Both the position numbers and the translations under genes were made by a program. Positions 1 to 9,111 of a DNA stretch of 64,000 nt are shown here, piece after piece (position 1 is the first letter of the stretch; every line of letters starts with the position of its first letter). A model generated the notes under the pieces. That model saw only the letters and a program-made list of their open reading frames with translations. It was not told where the DNA came from and did not search any database. This stretch comes from an uncultured Naasia sp. (GTDB lineage Bacteria > Actinomycetota > Actinomycetes > Actinomycetales > Microbacteriaceae). The stretch is from contig CAJYYA010000016.1 in the NCBI GenBank assembly GCA_913778905.1, forward strand, positions 1-64,000. The letters are read 5' to 3'.

Positions 1-1376
1 GCCTGCCGGTCAAGGTCGTCTGGAAGCCCGTCCTCAAGGACTCGGACAGCATCCGCCGCCTCGCGCTCGAGGTCAACGGTCGCGACGACGTCATCGGCGT
101 CGTGGCCTGGATGCACACGTTCAGCCCGGCGAAGATGTGGATCTCGGGACTCGACGCACTCCAGAAGCCGCTGCTGCACCTGCACACGCAGGCCAACGTC
201 GAGCTGCCGTGGAACGACATCGACTTCGACTTCATGAACCTGAACCAGGCCGCGCACGGCGACCGCGAGTTCGGCTATATCCAGACCCGTCTCGGCGTCG
301 CTCGCAAGACCGTTGTCGGCCACGTGTCGAACCCGGCCGTCCGTCAGCAGATCGAGGATTGGGAGCGCGCCGCCGCCGGTTGGGCCGCCGCCCGCACCCT
401 CAAGCTCGCCCGATTCGGCGACAACATGCGCTACGTCGCCGTCACCGAGGGCGACAAGACCGAGGCCGAGCTGCGCTTCGGCGTCCAGGTCAACACCTGG
501 GGCGTCAACGAGCTGGTCGAGGCCGTCGAGGCCGCATCCGAGGCAGACATCGACGCTCTCGTCGCGGTCTACGAGGAGTCGTACGACGTCGTCGACGAGC
601 TGAAGAAGGGCGGCGAGCGCCACCAGTCGCTGCGTGATGGCGCGGCGATCGAGCTCGGCCTGCGTTCGTTCCTGGAAGAGGGCGGCTTCGGCGCGTTCAC
701 CACGAGCTTCGAAGACCTGGGCGCGCTCAAGCAGCTCCCCGGCCTCGCGGTGCAGCGCCTCATGGCCGAGGGCTACGGCTTCGGCGCCGAGGGCGACTGG
801 AAGACCGCGATCCTCGTCCGCGTCGCGAACGTGATGGGCGCGGGCCTCCCCGGTGGCGCGAGCCTCATGGAGGACTACACCTACGACCTGGTGCCGGGCA
901 ACGAGCGGATCCTCGGTGCCCACATGCTCGAGGTCTCCCCCACCCTGACGAAGGAGCGCGCCCGCCTCGAGGTGCACCCGCTGGGTATCGGCGGCAAGGA
1001 CGACCCGGTGCGTCTCGTGTTCACCGCCGACCCGGGCCCCGCCCTGGTCGTCGCGATGAGCGACATGCGCGAGCGCTTCCGTCTCGTCGCCAACGTCGTC
1101 GAGAACGTGTCGGCCCCCGACCTGCCCAAGCTCCCCGTGGGCCGAGCGATCTGGAAGCCCGCACCCGACTTCGCAACCTCGGCCGGCTGCTGGCTGGCAG
1201 CCGGTGCAGCACACCACACGGTGATGACGACCCAGATCGGCATCGAGGTGTTCCGCGACTTCGCCGAGATCGCGAAGACCGAGCTCGTCGTCATCGACGA
1301 GGACACGACGGTCCGCGGCTTCCAGCACGAACTCCGCTGGAACCAGGCCTACTACCGCCTGGCGCAGGGCTTCTGA
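1..1376 (+). CDS. araA: L-arabinose isomerase, 5' end cut by the window
   Basis: The gene converts L-arabinose to L-ribulose, the first cytosolic step of arabinose catabolism. The reading frame is open from base 3 and codes for about 457 residues. Full-length AraA has about 500, so roughly the first 45-70 residues lie upstream. The protein matches AraA in its [14 protein letters not shown] segment, the DREFGY segment and the C-terminal AAHHTV region with a metal-binding histidine. It ends in a strong terminator, so it is the last gene of its operon. The next gene is a predicted galactanase, which fits use of arabinogalactan side chains. I am confident of the family; the start cannot be seen. 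Confidence 0.95.
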   Translation, partial: LPVKVVWKPVLKDSDSIRRLALEVNGRDDVIGVVAWMHTFSPAKMWISGLDALQKPLLHLHTQANVELPWNDIDFDFMNLNQAAHGDREFGYIQTRLGVARKTVVGHVSNPAVRQQIEDWERAAAGWAAARTLKLARFGDNMRYVAVTEGDKTEAELRFGVQVNTWGVNELVEAVEAASEADIDALVAVYEESYDVVDELKKGGERHQSLRDGAAIELGLRSFLEEGGFGAFTTSFEDLGALKQLPGLAVQRLMAEGYGFGAEGDWKTAILVRVANVMGAGLPGGASLMEDYTYDLVPGNERILGAHMLEVSPTLTKERARLEVHPLGIGGKDDPVRLVFTADPGPALVVAMSDMRERFRLVANVVENVSAPDLPKLPVGRAIWKPAPDFATSAGCWLAAGAAHHTVMTTQIGIEVFRDFAEIAKTELVVIDEDTTVRGFQHELRWNQAYYRLAQGF

Positions 1377-1390
1377 TCCCCTGACCCACG

Positions 1391-1426
1391 ACGAGGGCCC
1401 CGGTGCGCACGCACCGGGGCCCTCGT
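1391..1426 (+). terminator. Rho-independent-like terminator after araA
   Basis: A perfect 16-bp GC-rich stem (arms 1391-1406 and 1411-1426) encloses a 4-base loop and is followed by a short T-containing tract. It lies 14 bases after the araA stop codon. Confidence 0.85.
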
Positions 1427-1500
1427 CATTTCTGTACCCCGTGGCGCGCCCCATCCACGGAAGCGGTGACGCCCCAACCTGGCAGAACGCCGCCTCACCC

Positions 1501-1529
1501 TTGCTCGTGTTTGCGTAAACATCTAGCTT
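1501..1529 (+). promoter_or_regulatory. Promoter with a LacI-type operator between -35 and -10
   Basis: TTGCTC (1501-1506) and TAGCTT (1524-1529) are spaced by 17 bases and form a plausible sigma-70-type promoter for the galactanase gene. The spacer contains the near-palindrome TGTTTGCGTAAACA (1508-1521; one mismatched pair), with the central CG typical of LacI/GalR-family operators. Repression by a sugar-responsive LacI protein is inferred; no regulator gene is adjacent. Confidence 0.5.
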
Positions 1530-1581
1530 TGCAGAGCGGCCCTGCCGCGACCCACCTCCAATGACGGAAGGAAGTCCATCG

Positions 1582-4500
1582 ATGACGATGCGAAGACGAG
1601 CCAGGAACGGGGTCGCCGGAATGGCGACGCTCGGTTGCCTGGTGGCCGGGGCTCTTGTACCCCTCACCGCCGCGCCCGCAGCCGCCGCGCCCGCCGATCT
1701 GACGATCACCCCGAACCCCTGGTATCAGGGTCAGGAGTTCGAGGGCTGGGGCACGAGCCTGGTCTGGTTCGCCAACGCGACCGGCGACTACCCCGCGGAA
1801 TTGCGAGAAGACCTGTACCAGAAGGTCTTCGGCGAGAACGGTCTCGACCTCAACATCGCCCGCTACAACATCGGCGGCGGCAACGCGTCCGACGTCCCCG
1901 ACTACCTCCGCGCCGGCGGTGCAGTCGACGGCTACTGGGCCCCCGACGCCGACGGGTCGAAGAACCTCTACGGCGGCGCGACGACGAACTACGCCGATAG
2001 AGACGCCGTCCTCGACGCCTGGGATCCGGCCGACGAGTCGAACTACGACTGGAACGCCGACGCAACGCAGCGCTGGTGGGTCGAGCGCCTCGCCGCCGAC
2101 GACCAGATCTCGCACTGGGAGACCTTCGCGAATTCCGCCCCCTACTTCATGACGGAGAGCGGCTACGTCTCGGGTGGCTTCGAGTCGACGGACGAGCAGC
2201 TGAAGCCCGAGGCCGACGAGAAGTTCGCGGCGTACCTGACGCGCGTCACCGAGCACCTCGAGGACGAGTACGGAATCACGGTCGACACCCTCGACCCGTT
2301 CAACGAGCCCAACACGAACTACTGGGGCACCACCATCCGGAACGGCCGGCCCACCGGCCGTCAGGAGGGCATGCACGTCGGCCCCCAGCGGCAGGTCGAT
2401 GTCACGCGCGCTCTGGCCGCAGAGCTCGACAAGCCCGAGACGACCACCGACACGGGCATCGCCGTCATGGACGAGACGAACCCGGGCATCTTCCAGCGCA
2501 ACTGGGCCGCCTACCCGCAGGACGCCCGCGACCTCGTGTCTCAGCTCAACGTCCACACCTACGGCACCGACGGCCGCCTCGGCGTGCGCGACCTCGCCAA
2601 GCAGGCCGATCTACCGCTGTGGATGAGCGAGATCGAGGGCAACTGGGTCAGCGGCTGGGATCCGGACAACATCGAGAACGGTCTCGGCATCGCGAGCCGC
2701 GTCATGGACGACCTGCGCGAGCTCGAGCCGAAGGCGTGGGTGCTGTGGCAGCCCGTCGAGGATCTCTACAACATGGATCAACCCGCCCCCCGCGGCGAGA
2801 ACCTCAACTGGGGATCGATCTACATCGACTTCGACTGCAAGCCGTACACCGAGAACGGCACCCAGGTCTGGAAGTCGGAGCGTCGCGTTGCCGACGCCGG
2901 TGGGAACTCGGCCGCGGTCGCGCCCTGCTCGGTCAAGACGAACACCAAGTTCCAGGCTCTGCGCAACTTCACCAAATTCATCCACGAGGGTGACCGCCTG
3001 ATCGCGACCGACGACGTGAACAGCACCGCCGCTCTCAAGGCCGACGCCTCCGGCGCCACGCTGGTGCACCGCAACACCAGCACCGACGCGAAGACCGTCT
3101 CGCTCGATCTGTCGAACTTCGGGCAGATCGCCGCTGGCGCATCGGTGACCGGATACGTGACCGACGTGAACGGCGCGCTCGCGCCCACCTCCCCCGTCTC
3201 GATCGATCCGAGCACCAAGACTGCGACGGTCACCGTCCCGGCGAAGTCGATCACCACGTTCGAGATCTCCGGAGTCAGCGGAGTCGCCGCCGACGCACCG
3301 GCGGTCCTCGACGGCACCTCCTACTCGCTGGTCGGCGTCCAGAGCGGCAAGCCCCTCACGGCCACCGCCACCAGCACGGTGATCACCTCCGCAGCCACCA
3401 CGCCGCAGGGCGCGGCGGCTCAGAAGTGGACCGCTTACGCGGTGCCGGCGGGCGACATCGATTCCACGCGTCGTGTCGTACTGCAGAACGGAGACGGCCG
3501 GATCCTCGGTGCCACTTCTGCGGGCACCGACCTTCGCAGTGTGACCCCCGATGCGGCGAAGGCTGACGCCGCGACCCGATGGATCGTGAACTCGACCGAC
3601 GGGAAGAGCTTCACCTTCGTCAACGAGGCCCTCGCCCAGTCGCTCGACGTGGGAGGACAGTCGTCCGCCGACAACACGACGGTCGGCGTCTACGGGTCGA
3701 ACGGCGGCGCCAACCAGGCCTGGACCCTTCGCGATCTCACCCCCGCTGAGGGACAGGAAGTCGCTGTCCGGACCACCGCCGGCGTGGCTCCGTCGCTGCC
3801 CGCCACGATCGCAACGCGCTACTCCTGGGGCAACGGCGGCGCGGCCAGCGTCGTGTGGGAGGACGTCGATGCAGCCGTCTGGCAGAACGCCGGCCAGGTC
3901 CGCGTAGCGGGCGTCGCGACCGACCTGTACGGCCAGCAGTTCCCGGTCGCAGCGGTCGTGGACGTCGGCGGTCTCACGATCACCGATCCGGTGTCCGTGA
4001 CCGTCGCCGAAGGCGCAGCCGTCGAGACGGTCGCCCAGCAGGCCCCGACCACGGTCCCGGCACGAGTGGGCGCGTCGACCAACACGTTCGACATCCCCGT
4101 CACCTGGGACCTCAGCGGGCTCGAGGCCGGCGACCTCGCGACCGCTGGCGCCGTAACGACCTTCACGGGCGTTGCCGACGACGACGGGAACCCGCTCCCC
4201 GCCACCCTTTCCGTCATCGTCTCCGAGCCGGTCGGCAGCAACTTCGCGACTCAGAGCGGCGTAGTCGCCTCGGCGAGTTCGACGGAGGGCGGCTACCCCG
4301 CGGATCGCACTCGCAACGGCGTCTTCACCGACAAGGGCTGGTCGAACTGGGTCCCGGACAACAAGCCGACCCAGAGCAGCCTGACCTACACGTTCGACAC
4401 GGTTCAAGACGTGATGGGATCGAAGGTGCACTTCTTCGACGACGGCCAGACCTGGGCGCAGAGCATCCAGTTCGAGCTGCTCGGCGAGGACGGCGTGTGG

Positions 4501-5394
4501 CGGGCCGCTCCCGGATACGAGTCGCCAGTCGACACGGGTACGCAGATCGTGACCGCTTCCTGGGACGTCCAGCGCGCGAAGGGGCTGCGGGTCGTCATGA
4601 ATGCCTACCCGAACCGGCACCTGGTCGTCTCGGAGGTCGAGATCCACGAGCCCGCCCCGGGTCCGGCGTCGGTCAGCACCCTCGCGGCACTGCGCCTCGA
4701 CGGCACCTCGGTCGATGGGTTCTCCGGGGGCACGACGGAGTACGACGCGACGGTGAACGGGTCCCGCTACCCGACGGTGACGGCCGTCGCGACCGATTCG
4801 GCCGCGACCGTGACGGTCGACCCGGCGACGGAGGCGAACAGCGGAGTCGCCACGATCCGCGTCGTCTCGGCCGACGGCGAGAACGAGTCGACCTACACGA
4901 TCGACATCGAGCGCCGAGTGGCGGTCACCTCGGTCGCCGTCGGCGGCGAACCCGTCGTCGGTCGCCAGGTATCGGCGGTCGTCGCCACCGACCCGACGGA
5001 TGCCGAACTCGCTTACGAGTGGCTGCTGGACGGTGTCGTGGTGACCGGGGCGGATGCGTCCGCTTTCACCGTCCCGGCGGATGCCGAGGGGAAGACGCTC
5101 AGCGTGCGGGTCGTCGCCACGGCGGAGGGCTTCCTCGCTGCGGAGGCTGCCACGAGCGCCGAAGTGACGGTGCAGGCTGCGCCGGTCGTGACCCCACCGA
5201 GCGGCGACGGTGACGGCGGCGCCCAGCCCGGTGGCCCGACGATCCCGGTCGGCAACGGCGGATCGGGCGCCACCGGCAACCTGGCGCGCTCGGGCTTCGA
5301 CGCCGGGCTGCTGCCCCTTGTCGCGCTGCTCGCACTGCTGGGCGGTGCCGGCGCACTCATCGGGACGAGGAGGCTCCGCCCCGCGCGCCGCTGA
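1582..5394 (+). CDS. Secreted, probably wall-anchored GH30-like endo-beta-1,6-galactanase with binding domains
   Basis: A 1270-residue extracellular glycoside hydrolase. I chose ATG 1582 over ATG 1561 because GGAAGGA sits 9 bases before it. Order of parts: signal peptide (1 to about 37, ending APAAAA); GH30-type barrel with candidate acid/base Glu242 (DPFNEP) and nucleophile Glu350 (WMSEIEG); a beta-sandwich; a ricin-like beta-trefoil (about 571-724); a Big_4-like domain (about 727-883); an F5/8-type C carbohydrate-binding domain (about 887-1025); a cadherin-like domain and an Ig-like domain; then LARSG (1234-1238), a hydrophobic segment and a basic tail. The tail resembles the LAxTG sorting signal of actinobacterial class E sortases. 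The barrel start (EGWGTSLVW, RYNIGGGNA) resembles actinobacterial GH30 galactanases. The exact substrate is inferred and supported by the adjacent araA. Confidence 0.75.
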   Translation: MTMRRRARNGVAGMATLGCLVAGALVPLTAAPAAAAPADLTITPNPWYQGQEFEGWGTSLVWFANATGDYPAELREDLYQKVFGENGLDLNIARYNIGGGNASDVPDYLRAGGAVDGYWAPDADGSKNLYGGATTNYADRDAVLDAWDPADESNYDWNADATQRWWVERLAADDQISHWETFANSAPYFMTESGYVSGGFESTDEQLKPEADEKFAAYLTRVTEHLEDEYGITVDTLDPFNEPNTNYWGTTIRNGRPTGRQEGMHVGPQRQVDVTRALAAELDKPETTTDTGIAVMDETNPGIFQRNWAAYPQDARDLVSQLNVHTYGTDGRLGVRDLAKQADLPLWMSEIEGNWVSGWDPDNIENGLGIASRVMDDLRELEPKAWVLWQPVEDLYNMDQPAPRGENLNWGSIYIDFDCKPYTENGTQVWKSERRVADAGGNSAAVAPCSVKTNTKFQALRNFTKFIHEGDRLIATDDVNSTAALKADASGATLVHRNTSTDAKTVSLDLSNFGQIAAGASVTGYVTDVNGALAPTSPVSIDPSTKTATVTVPAKSITTFEISGVSGVAADAPAVLDGTSYSLVGVQSGKPLTATATSTVITSAATTPQGAAAQKWTAYAVPAGDIDSTRRVVLQNGDGRILGATSAGTDLRSVTPDAAKADAATRWIVNSTDGKSFTFVNEALAQSLDVGGQSSADNTTVGVYGSNGGANQAWTLRDLTPAEGQEVAVRTTAGVAPSLPATIATRYSWGNGGAASVVWEDVDAAVWQNAGQVRVAGVATDLYGQQFPVAAVVDVGGLTITDPVSVTVAEGAAVETVAQQAPTTVPARVGASTNTFDIPVTWDLSGLEAGDLATAGAVTTFTGVADDDGNPLPATLSVIVSEPVGSNFATQSGVVASASSTEGGYPADRTRNGVFTDKGWSNWVPDNKPTQSSLTYTFDTVQDVMGSKVHFFDDGQTWAQSIQFELLGEDGVWRAAPGYESPVDTGTQIVTASWDVQRAKGLRVVMNAYPNRHLVVSEVEIHEPAPGPASVSTLAALRLDGTSVDGFSGGTTEYDATVNGSRYPTVTAVATDSAATVTVDPATEANSGVATIRVVSADGENESTYTIDIERRVAVTSVAVGGEPVVGRQVSAVVATDPTDAELAYEWLLDGVVVTGADASAFTVPADAEGKTLSVRVVATAEGFLAAEAATSAEVTVQAAPVVTPPSGDGDGGAQPGGPTIPVGNGGSGATGNLARSGFDAGLLPLVALLALLGGAGALIGTRRLRPARR

Positions 5395-5412
5395 TCGAGC
5401 GGTGAGGCACTG

Positions 5413-5447
5413 AGGAGGGCCCCGGCGTCGTGCGTCGGGGCCCTCCT
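5413..5447 (+). terminator. Terminator after the GH30 gene
   Basis: A 12-bp GC-rich stem (5413-5424 with 5436-5447) encloses an 11-base loop, 19 bases after the stop codon, and runs into a T/C-rich tract. Confidence 0.8.
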
Positions 5448-5487
5448 TCTGCTCTCGACACCGAGACGAGGACCCGAGACAGAAGAA

Positions 5488-5516
5488 GATCCCGGCAGTC
5501 GGTGACTGCCGGGATC
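5488..5516 (-). terminator. Terminator downstream of tRNA-Ser
   Basis: A perfect 13-bp inverted repeat (5488-5500 with 5504-5516) has a 3-base loop. On the minus strand it follows the tRNA 3' end and is followed by a TTCTTCTTCT tract. Confidence 0.85.
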
Positions 5517-5519
5517 TCG

Positions 5520-5612
5520 TGGCGGTAGCGGTGGGATTTGAACCCACGGTGGAGTTGCCCCCACACATGTTTTCGAGACATGCTCCTTAGGCCGCTCGGA
5601 CACGCTACCGCC
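5520..5612 (-). tRNA. tRNA-Ser (anticodon CGA)
   Basis: On the minus strand the acceptor arms GGCGGTA and TACCGCC pair. The anticodon loop CTCGAAA gives anticodon CGA, there is a long variable arm (about 18 bases) typical of class II tRNAs, and the T-arm carries GGTTCAAATCC. The 3' CCA is not encoded; the discriminator base would be A at 5520. Confidence 0.93.
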
Positions 5613-5647
5613 GTCCATCCTAGGCCAGATCGGTCGAGGAGCGCGAA

Positions 5648-6652
5648 TCAGCGCTCCCTGCCGATCGGATCCAGAAGAGCGCGCGTGATGAACTCCTCGC
5701 GCGCCCATCTCGACGCCGCACTGAGCGCGGCCGTCGGCGCCACGGCATCGAATCCGTGAAAGCCCCCACCCCACATGTGCAGGTCGACGGACACTCCTGC
5801 GGCGGAGAGTCGCCCGGCATAGTCCAGGATCTCGTCGCGGAAGGTCTCCGCGGACCCGCAGTCGAGATAGGTGCGCGGCAGACCCGACAGATCGGCCGCA
5901 CGAGAAGGCGCCGCGTAGATCGACACCTCATCCCCTCCCCGTCTGCCTCCGAGAAGCGCGGTCCAGCCGAACTCGTTCGACTCGCGGTCCCAGCCCCCCT
6001 CGTCCAGCAGCATCTGCGAGCTGTGGGTGGACATACGATCGTCCAACATGGGGCAGATGAGGATCTGGTGCGACAGCGCCGGGCCCCCTCGGTCCCGTGC
6101 CAGGAGAGCGGTCCCCGCGGCGAGTCCGCCGCCCGCACTCGTGCCGCAGACGATCAGGCGGCCGGGGTCGATACCGAGCTCGCCCGCTGACTCCGCCATC
6201 CAGCGGAGGGCCGCGTAGCAGTCCTCGACGGGTGCGGGATCGGGATGCTCGGGCGCCAGCCTGTACTCGACCGACACGACTACGGCCTCGCCTGCTGCGA
6301 CGCGGTCGAGGAAGAGCAGATCGGGTCCGTGCCGGAAGGAACCGACGACCATCCCCCCGCCGTGGATGTACAGGATGGCGGGAAGCGACGCGGTCGCCTC
6401 GGCCGGCCGGAGTACGAGGACGGTGACATCGGGCTCGCCTGCGGGACCGGGGACACGGCGCTCGTCGGCGATCACCCGTCCGCCCGCCGAATAGTCGGGC
6501 TCGGGGAAGTCGGGAATCCCCTCGGCGAGCGCCTTGCGGACAGCCGGGAGGGTCTCCGCCGTCAGCTTCGGCCCGAAGGCGGCCATCGCCTCGAGCTGCG
6601 GGATCAGCTCGGGGTCGAAGGGCGGACGGACGGGTATGGGACGGGTCGTCAT
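5648..6652 (-). CDS. Alpha/beta hydrolase of the hormone-sensitive-lipase type (carboxylesterase)
   Basis: A 334-residue serine esterase. HGGG (97-100) forms the oxyanion hole, GTSAGG carries nucleophile Ser172, the acidic residue is likely in YLDCGSAE, and the histidine is in FHGFD. These are the marks of the hormone-sensitive-lipase family, the same broad class as plant CXE esterases. There is no signal peptide, so it acts in the cytosol. Its ATG overlaps the stop of the upstream esterase (ATGA), making it the last gene of a six-gene importer-esterase unit that begins at the solute-binding protein or at the esterase near 13.3 kb. I infer removal of acyl groups from an imported compound; the substrate is unknown. 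Confidence 0.85.
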   Translation of the reverse strand: MTTRPIPVRPPFDPELIPQLEAMAAFGPKLTAETLPAVRKALAEGIPDFPEPDYSAGGRVIADERRVPGPAGEPDVTVLVLRPAEATASLPAILYIHGGGMVVGSFRHGPDLLFLDRVAAGEAVVVSVEYRLAPEHPDPAPVEDCYAALRWMAESAGELGIDPGRLIVCGTSAGGGLAAGTALLARDRGGPALSHQILICPMLDDRMSTHSSQMLLDEGGWDRESNEFGWTALLGGRRGGDEVSIYAAPSRAADLSGLPRTYLDCGSAETFRDEILDYAGRLSAAGVSVDLHMWGGGFHGFDAVAPTAALSAASRWAREEFITRALLDPIGRER

Positions 6653-7632
6653 GCGTGTTCTCCGGACTCGGTGGACTGGGGGGTAGGCGTGGCGCTGCCC
6701 CTCAGGGCGGCGGCCAGGAAGTCGAGGGTCTCAGACACTCCGGGAACTGTGGGAACGCGGTTGAGGTGGCCGTGCGGCATCCCCTTCGCCAGATATGCCG
6801 TCACGGTCACATCGGACTCGGCGAGCTGACGGGCGAAGAGGTCCGCGGACGAGCGAAGATCGTCGATCTCCGAGGCGACGAGGTGCACGGGCGGAAGTCC
6901 GTCGAGGGGCGCGGATCCCGGCATCGCGTCGCGGGGGACGTCCGAGATCCGCCCGACGTATCCCGCGACGAGTCGTTCGACCATCGCCGCGTCGAGGCGC
7001 AGAAGCGGCGGGAACACGGCGAGGGCTTCGAGGACGGCGGCGTCGGGCGCGGGGTTGGGAAAGTGCAGGAACGGGTAGGCGAGCAGTAGGGCCGCTGCCG
7101 CCTCGCCGCCCGTGTGCCTCAACCGGAGCGCCGCCGAGACGGCGAGCGCCGCTCCCGCGCTCGCACCCCCGAGGGCGGGGGCGCGTCCGTACCGCTCGGC
7201 GCTCCAACGCCACGCGTCGATCACATCGTCGACCGGCGCCGGGAACCGCACCTCTTCCGAGGCCAGGCGGTAGTCGACGGAGACGACGACGGTCCGGGCA
7301 CGGTGGGCCACCTCGGCGGACACCATGTGGGCTTCGAGCGCGTCGAGGTCGCCGAAGGCGAATCCGCCGCCGTGCATCCAGACGAGCGGAGTTCCCGCCG
7401 CCCCCTCCGGCGCATAGGTCCGGACGGTGATGAGTTCACTACCGGGCACCCTGTGCTCTTCGACGACGACATCACCGGGGAGGGCCCACGTGTCGTCGTC
7501 GGCGAGGTAGGCCTGGAATCGCGTCAGCGCCGACGGGTCTGAGAGATCCTCGAACGCGAGCCCTGCGATCCCGGCTGCCTTCGTCGCGAAGTACGGATCG
7601 AGGCGCGGCGCGTCGACATCCGTCGCGGTCAC
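6649..7632 (-). CDS. Second HSL-type alpha/beta hydrolase
   Basis: A 327-residue esterase if it starts at GTG 7632, which overlaps the stop of the preceding gene (GTGA). A longer frame upstream lies inside that gene and looks non-coding. HGGG is at 87-90, the nucleophile is Ser159 in GASAG, and the histidine is near the end in GMPHGH. It has no signal peptide. It is clearly diverged from the next gene downstream despite the same fold, so the pair probably covers different acyl chains or positions rather than being a recent duplication. No strong ribosome-binding site is visible, consistent with translational coupling. Confidence 0.8.
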   Translation of the reverse strand: MTATDVDAPRLDPYFATKAAGIAGLAFEDLSDPSALTRFQAYLADDDTWALPGDVVVEEHRVPGSELITVRTYAPEGAAGTPLVWMHGGGFAFGDLDALEAHMVSAEVAHRARTVVVSVDYRLASEEVRFPAPVDDVIDAWRWSAERYGRAPALGGASAGAALAVSAALRLRHTGGEAAAALLLAYPFLHFPNPAPDAAVLEALAVFPPLLRLDAAMVERLVAGYVGRISDVPRDAMPGSAPLDGLPPVHLVASEIDDLRSSADLFARQLAESDVTVTAYLAKGMPHGHLNRVPTVPGVSETLDFLAAALRGSATPTPQSTESGEHA

Positions 7633-9095
7633 GACAGCAGGTCGGTGATCAGGTATGCCATGTTCTTCGACAACTCGGCATGGTGGTCGGTGACGTAGAG
7701 GACTTCCTCGCAGGTCGAGGTGTGGAGGCCGCGGACATCGCGAGCGACCCATTCGAGCGGAACGTACAGCTGCCCGTCGCGCTCAACGGCTTCCGCGAGC
7801 ATGGCGACCACATCCTGGTCGACGAGCGCGACGGTGCTCCCCCGTGCGACCTCGATGCGCTGACCATCCGGCCACGTCAGGTGTCCGACACCGTCCGCCT
7901 CGTCGGCCTCGCCGCCCAGGGCCCGCGCGACGAAACCGAGCGGCGCGTAGAGGTAGGCACCTCTCGACTCCGCACCGCCCTGGAGACCGTGGTATTTGAG
8001 CTTGTGCCAGATGAAGGCGGTGCCGCCGAGGTCGACGACCTCCTGATTCGACCAGCCGAGAGATGCACCGCCCGCGATGGCGATCGACACGGCATCGCCG
8101 TCTCGAGGGCGCCGGGGTGGTGTCAGCTCGACGGTTCCGTCACTCAGCCTGCGCGTTCCCGAGAACAGGTGACTCCACACCAGTTCGGCATCGTCGAGGG
8201 TCTGTCCATGGTCGCGGTTCTTGACATCCCGGAACACGAGCGGGGCGTCACCCCCCTCGAAGAAGGCGAGGTTGTCGAGGCCGCGGACGGAGATGACGGG
8301 TGTGCGGTCCGCGCCGTTGACGCCGAGCCAGTACTCCCGGTTGAGGGCGACGACGTCGCGCACCGGAGCGCCGTAGTGCGGTGGCACGTCGTCGCGCTCC
8401 ATGCGGGTCTGCCAGATGGGGACGGCGCCCGCCCGGTTGACGCGCTTGCCGTCCTCGTCCATCAGGAGCTTGGGCGCGGTGGGTCCTGCCGAGCCCGCGG
8501 CACCCGCGAGGTGGTCACCGAAGTACCGGGTGAACTGCCCCGTCATAGCGTTGCCCATGGACATGCCCTGCATGTAGACGCGACCCCGGTCCACCCCGTG
8601 GCTCTCGACGAGGCGGTCGACGAGTCCGAGCACGAGCCGCATGTCGTGGTTGTCGTCCACGTCCTCCGGCGGGCGGTTGAGATAGATCCCGTCTTCTCGC
8701 CACGCCGTCGCCTGCTCCACCTGCTCCTCGGGGACGTCGATGAGCCAGAACCGCCGCTGATGCGCGTCGGGGAAGAGGACGAGAAAGCCCTCGCGCTCGG
8801 CGATCATCGTCCAGGACGTGTACACCGCCTGCCCCCAGCCGGTCATGTACCCGCCGTGCATCGAGATGACCAACGGGGTCGGCGTGCCCGGGCGGTAGCT
8901 CTCAGGAACGTAGAGGTACCAGGTGTCCTCTTCGCCGTCCACGACGACGCCACGGTGCTCTTCGAGTCGCTCCGGATAGGGCTGGGAGTTGTTGCCGTTC
9001 TCGTTCACGACGATGTCGGAGTTCTTGAGCGACTCCGGCAGGTAGTCGCGGTTGTCGTCGTCGGGGGTGCCCGGGCGGAGGTGGATCGAGCCCAT
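7629..9095 (-). CDS. PHB-depolymerase/CE1-like esterase with a C-terminal copper-amine-oxidase-N-like domain
   Basis: A 488-residue protein starting at ATG 9095 behind GGAAGGA. Residues about 50-330 form an alpha/beta hydrolase of the PHB depolymerase/feruloyl esterase type: SMHGG (79-82) and nucleophile Ser179 in GMSMGNA. Residues about 340-488 resemble the copper amine oxidase N-terminal-like domain, with the two repeated motifs YAPLGFVARALGG and LYVPLEWVARDVRG around an RIEVARGS strand. No signal peptide is visible, which is unusual because this accessory domain mostly occurs on exported proteins. The gene follows the permease genes by 16 bases and overlaps the next esterase. The substrate is unknown. 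Confidence 0.75.
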   Translation of the reverse strand: MGSIHLRPGTPDDDNRDYLPESLKNSDIVVNENGNNSQPYPERLEEHRGVVVDGEEDTWYLYVPESYRPGTPTPLVISMHGGYMTGWGQAVYTSWTMIAEREGFLVLFPDAHQRRFWLIDVPEEQVEQATAWREDGIYLNRPPEDVDDNHDMRLVLGLVDRLVESHGVDRGRVYMQGMSMGNAMTGQFTRYFGDHLAGAAGSAGPTAPKLLMDEDGKRVNRAGAVPIWQTRMERDDVPPHYGAPVRDVVALNREYWLGVNGADRTPVISVRGLDNLAFFEGGDAPLVFRDVKNRDHGQTLDDAELVWSHLFSGTRRLSDGTVELTPPRRPRDGDAVSIAIAGGASLGWSNQEVVDLGGTAFIWHKLKYHGLQGGAESRGAYLYAPLGFVARALGGEADEADGVGHLTWPDGQRIEVARGSTVALVDQDVVAMLAEAVERDGQLYVPLEWVARDVRGLHTSTCEEVLYVTDHHAELSKNMAYLITDLLS

Positions 9096-9111
9096 CGAGA
9101 TGTCCTTCCGA

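Noticed and set aside
2611-5568. A 985-codon open frame on the minus strand opposite the GH30 gene
   Set aside because: It is an Arg/Gly/Asp-rich antisense shadow of a well-supported secreted enzyme, common in very GC-rich DNA, and has no recognisable domain.
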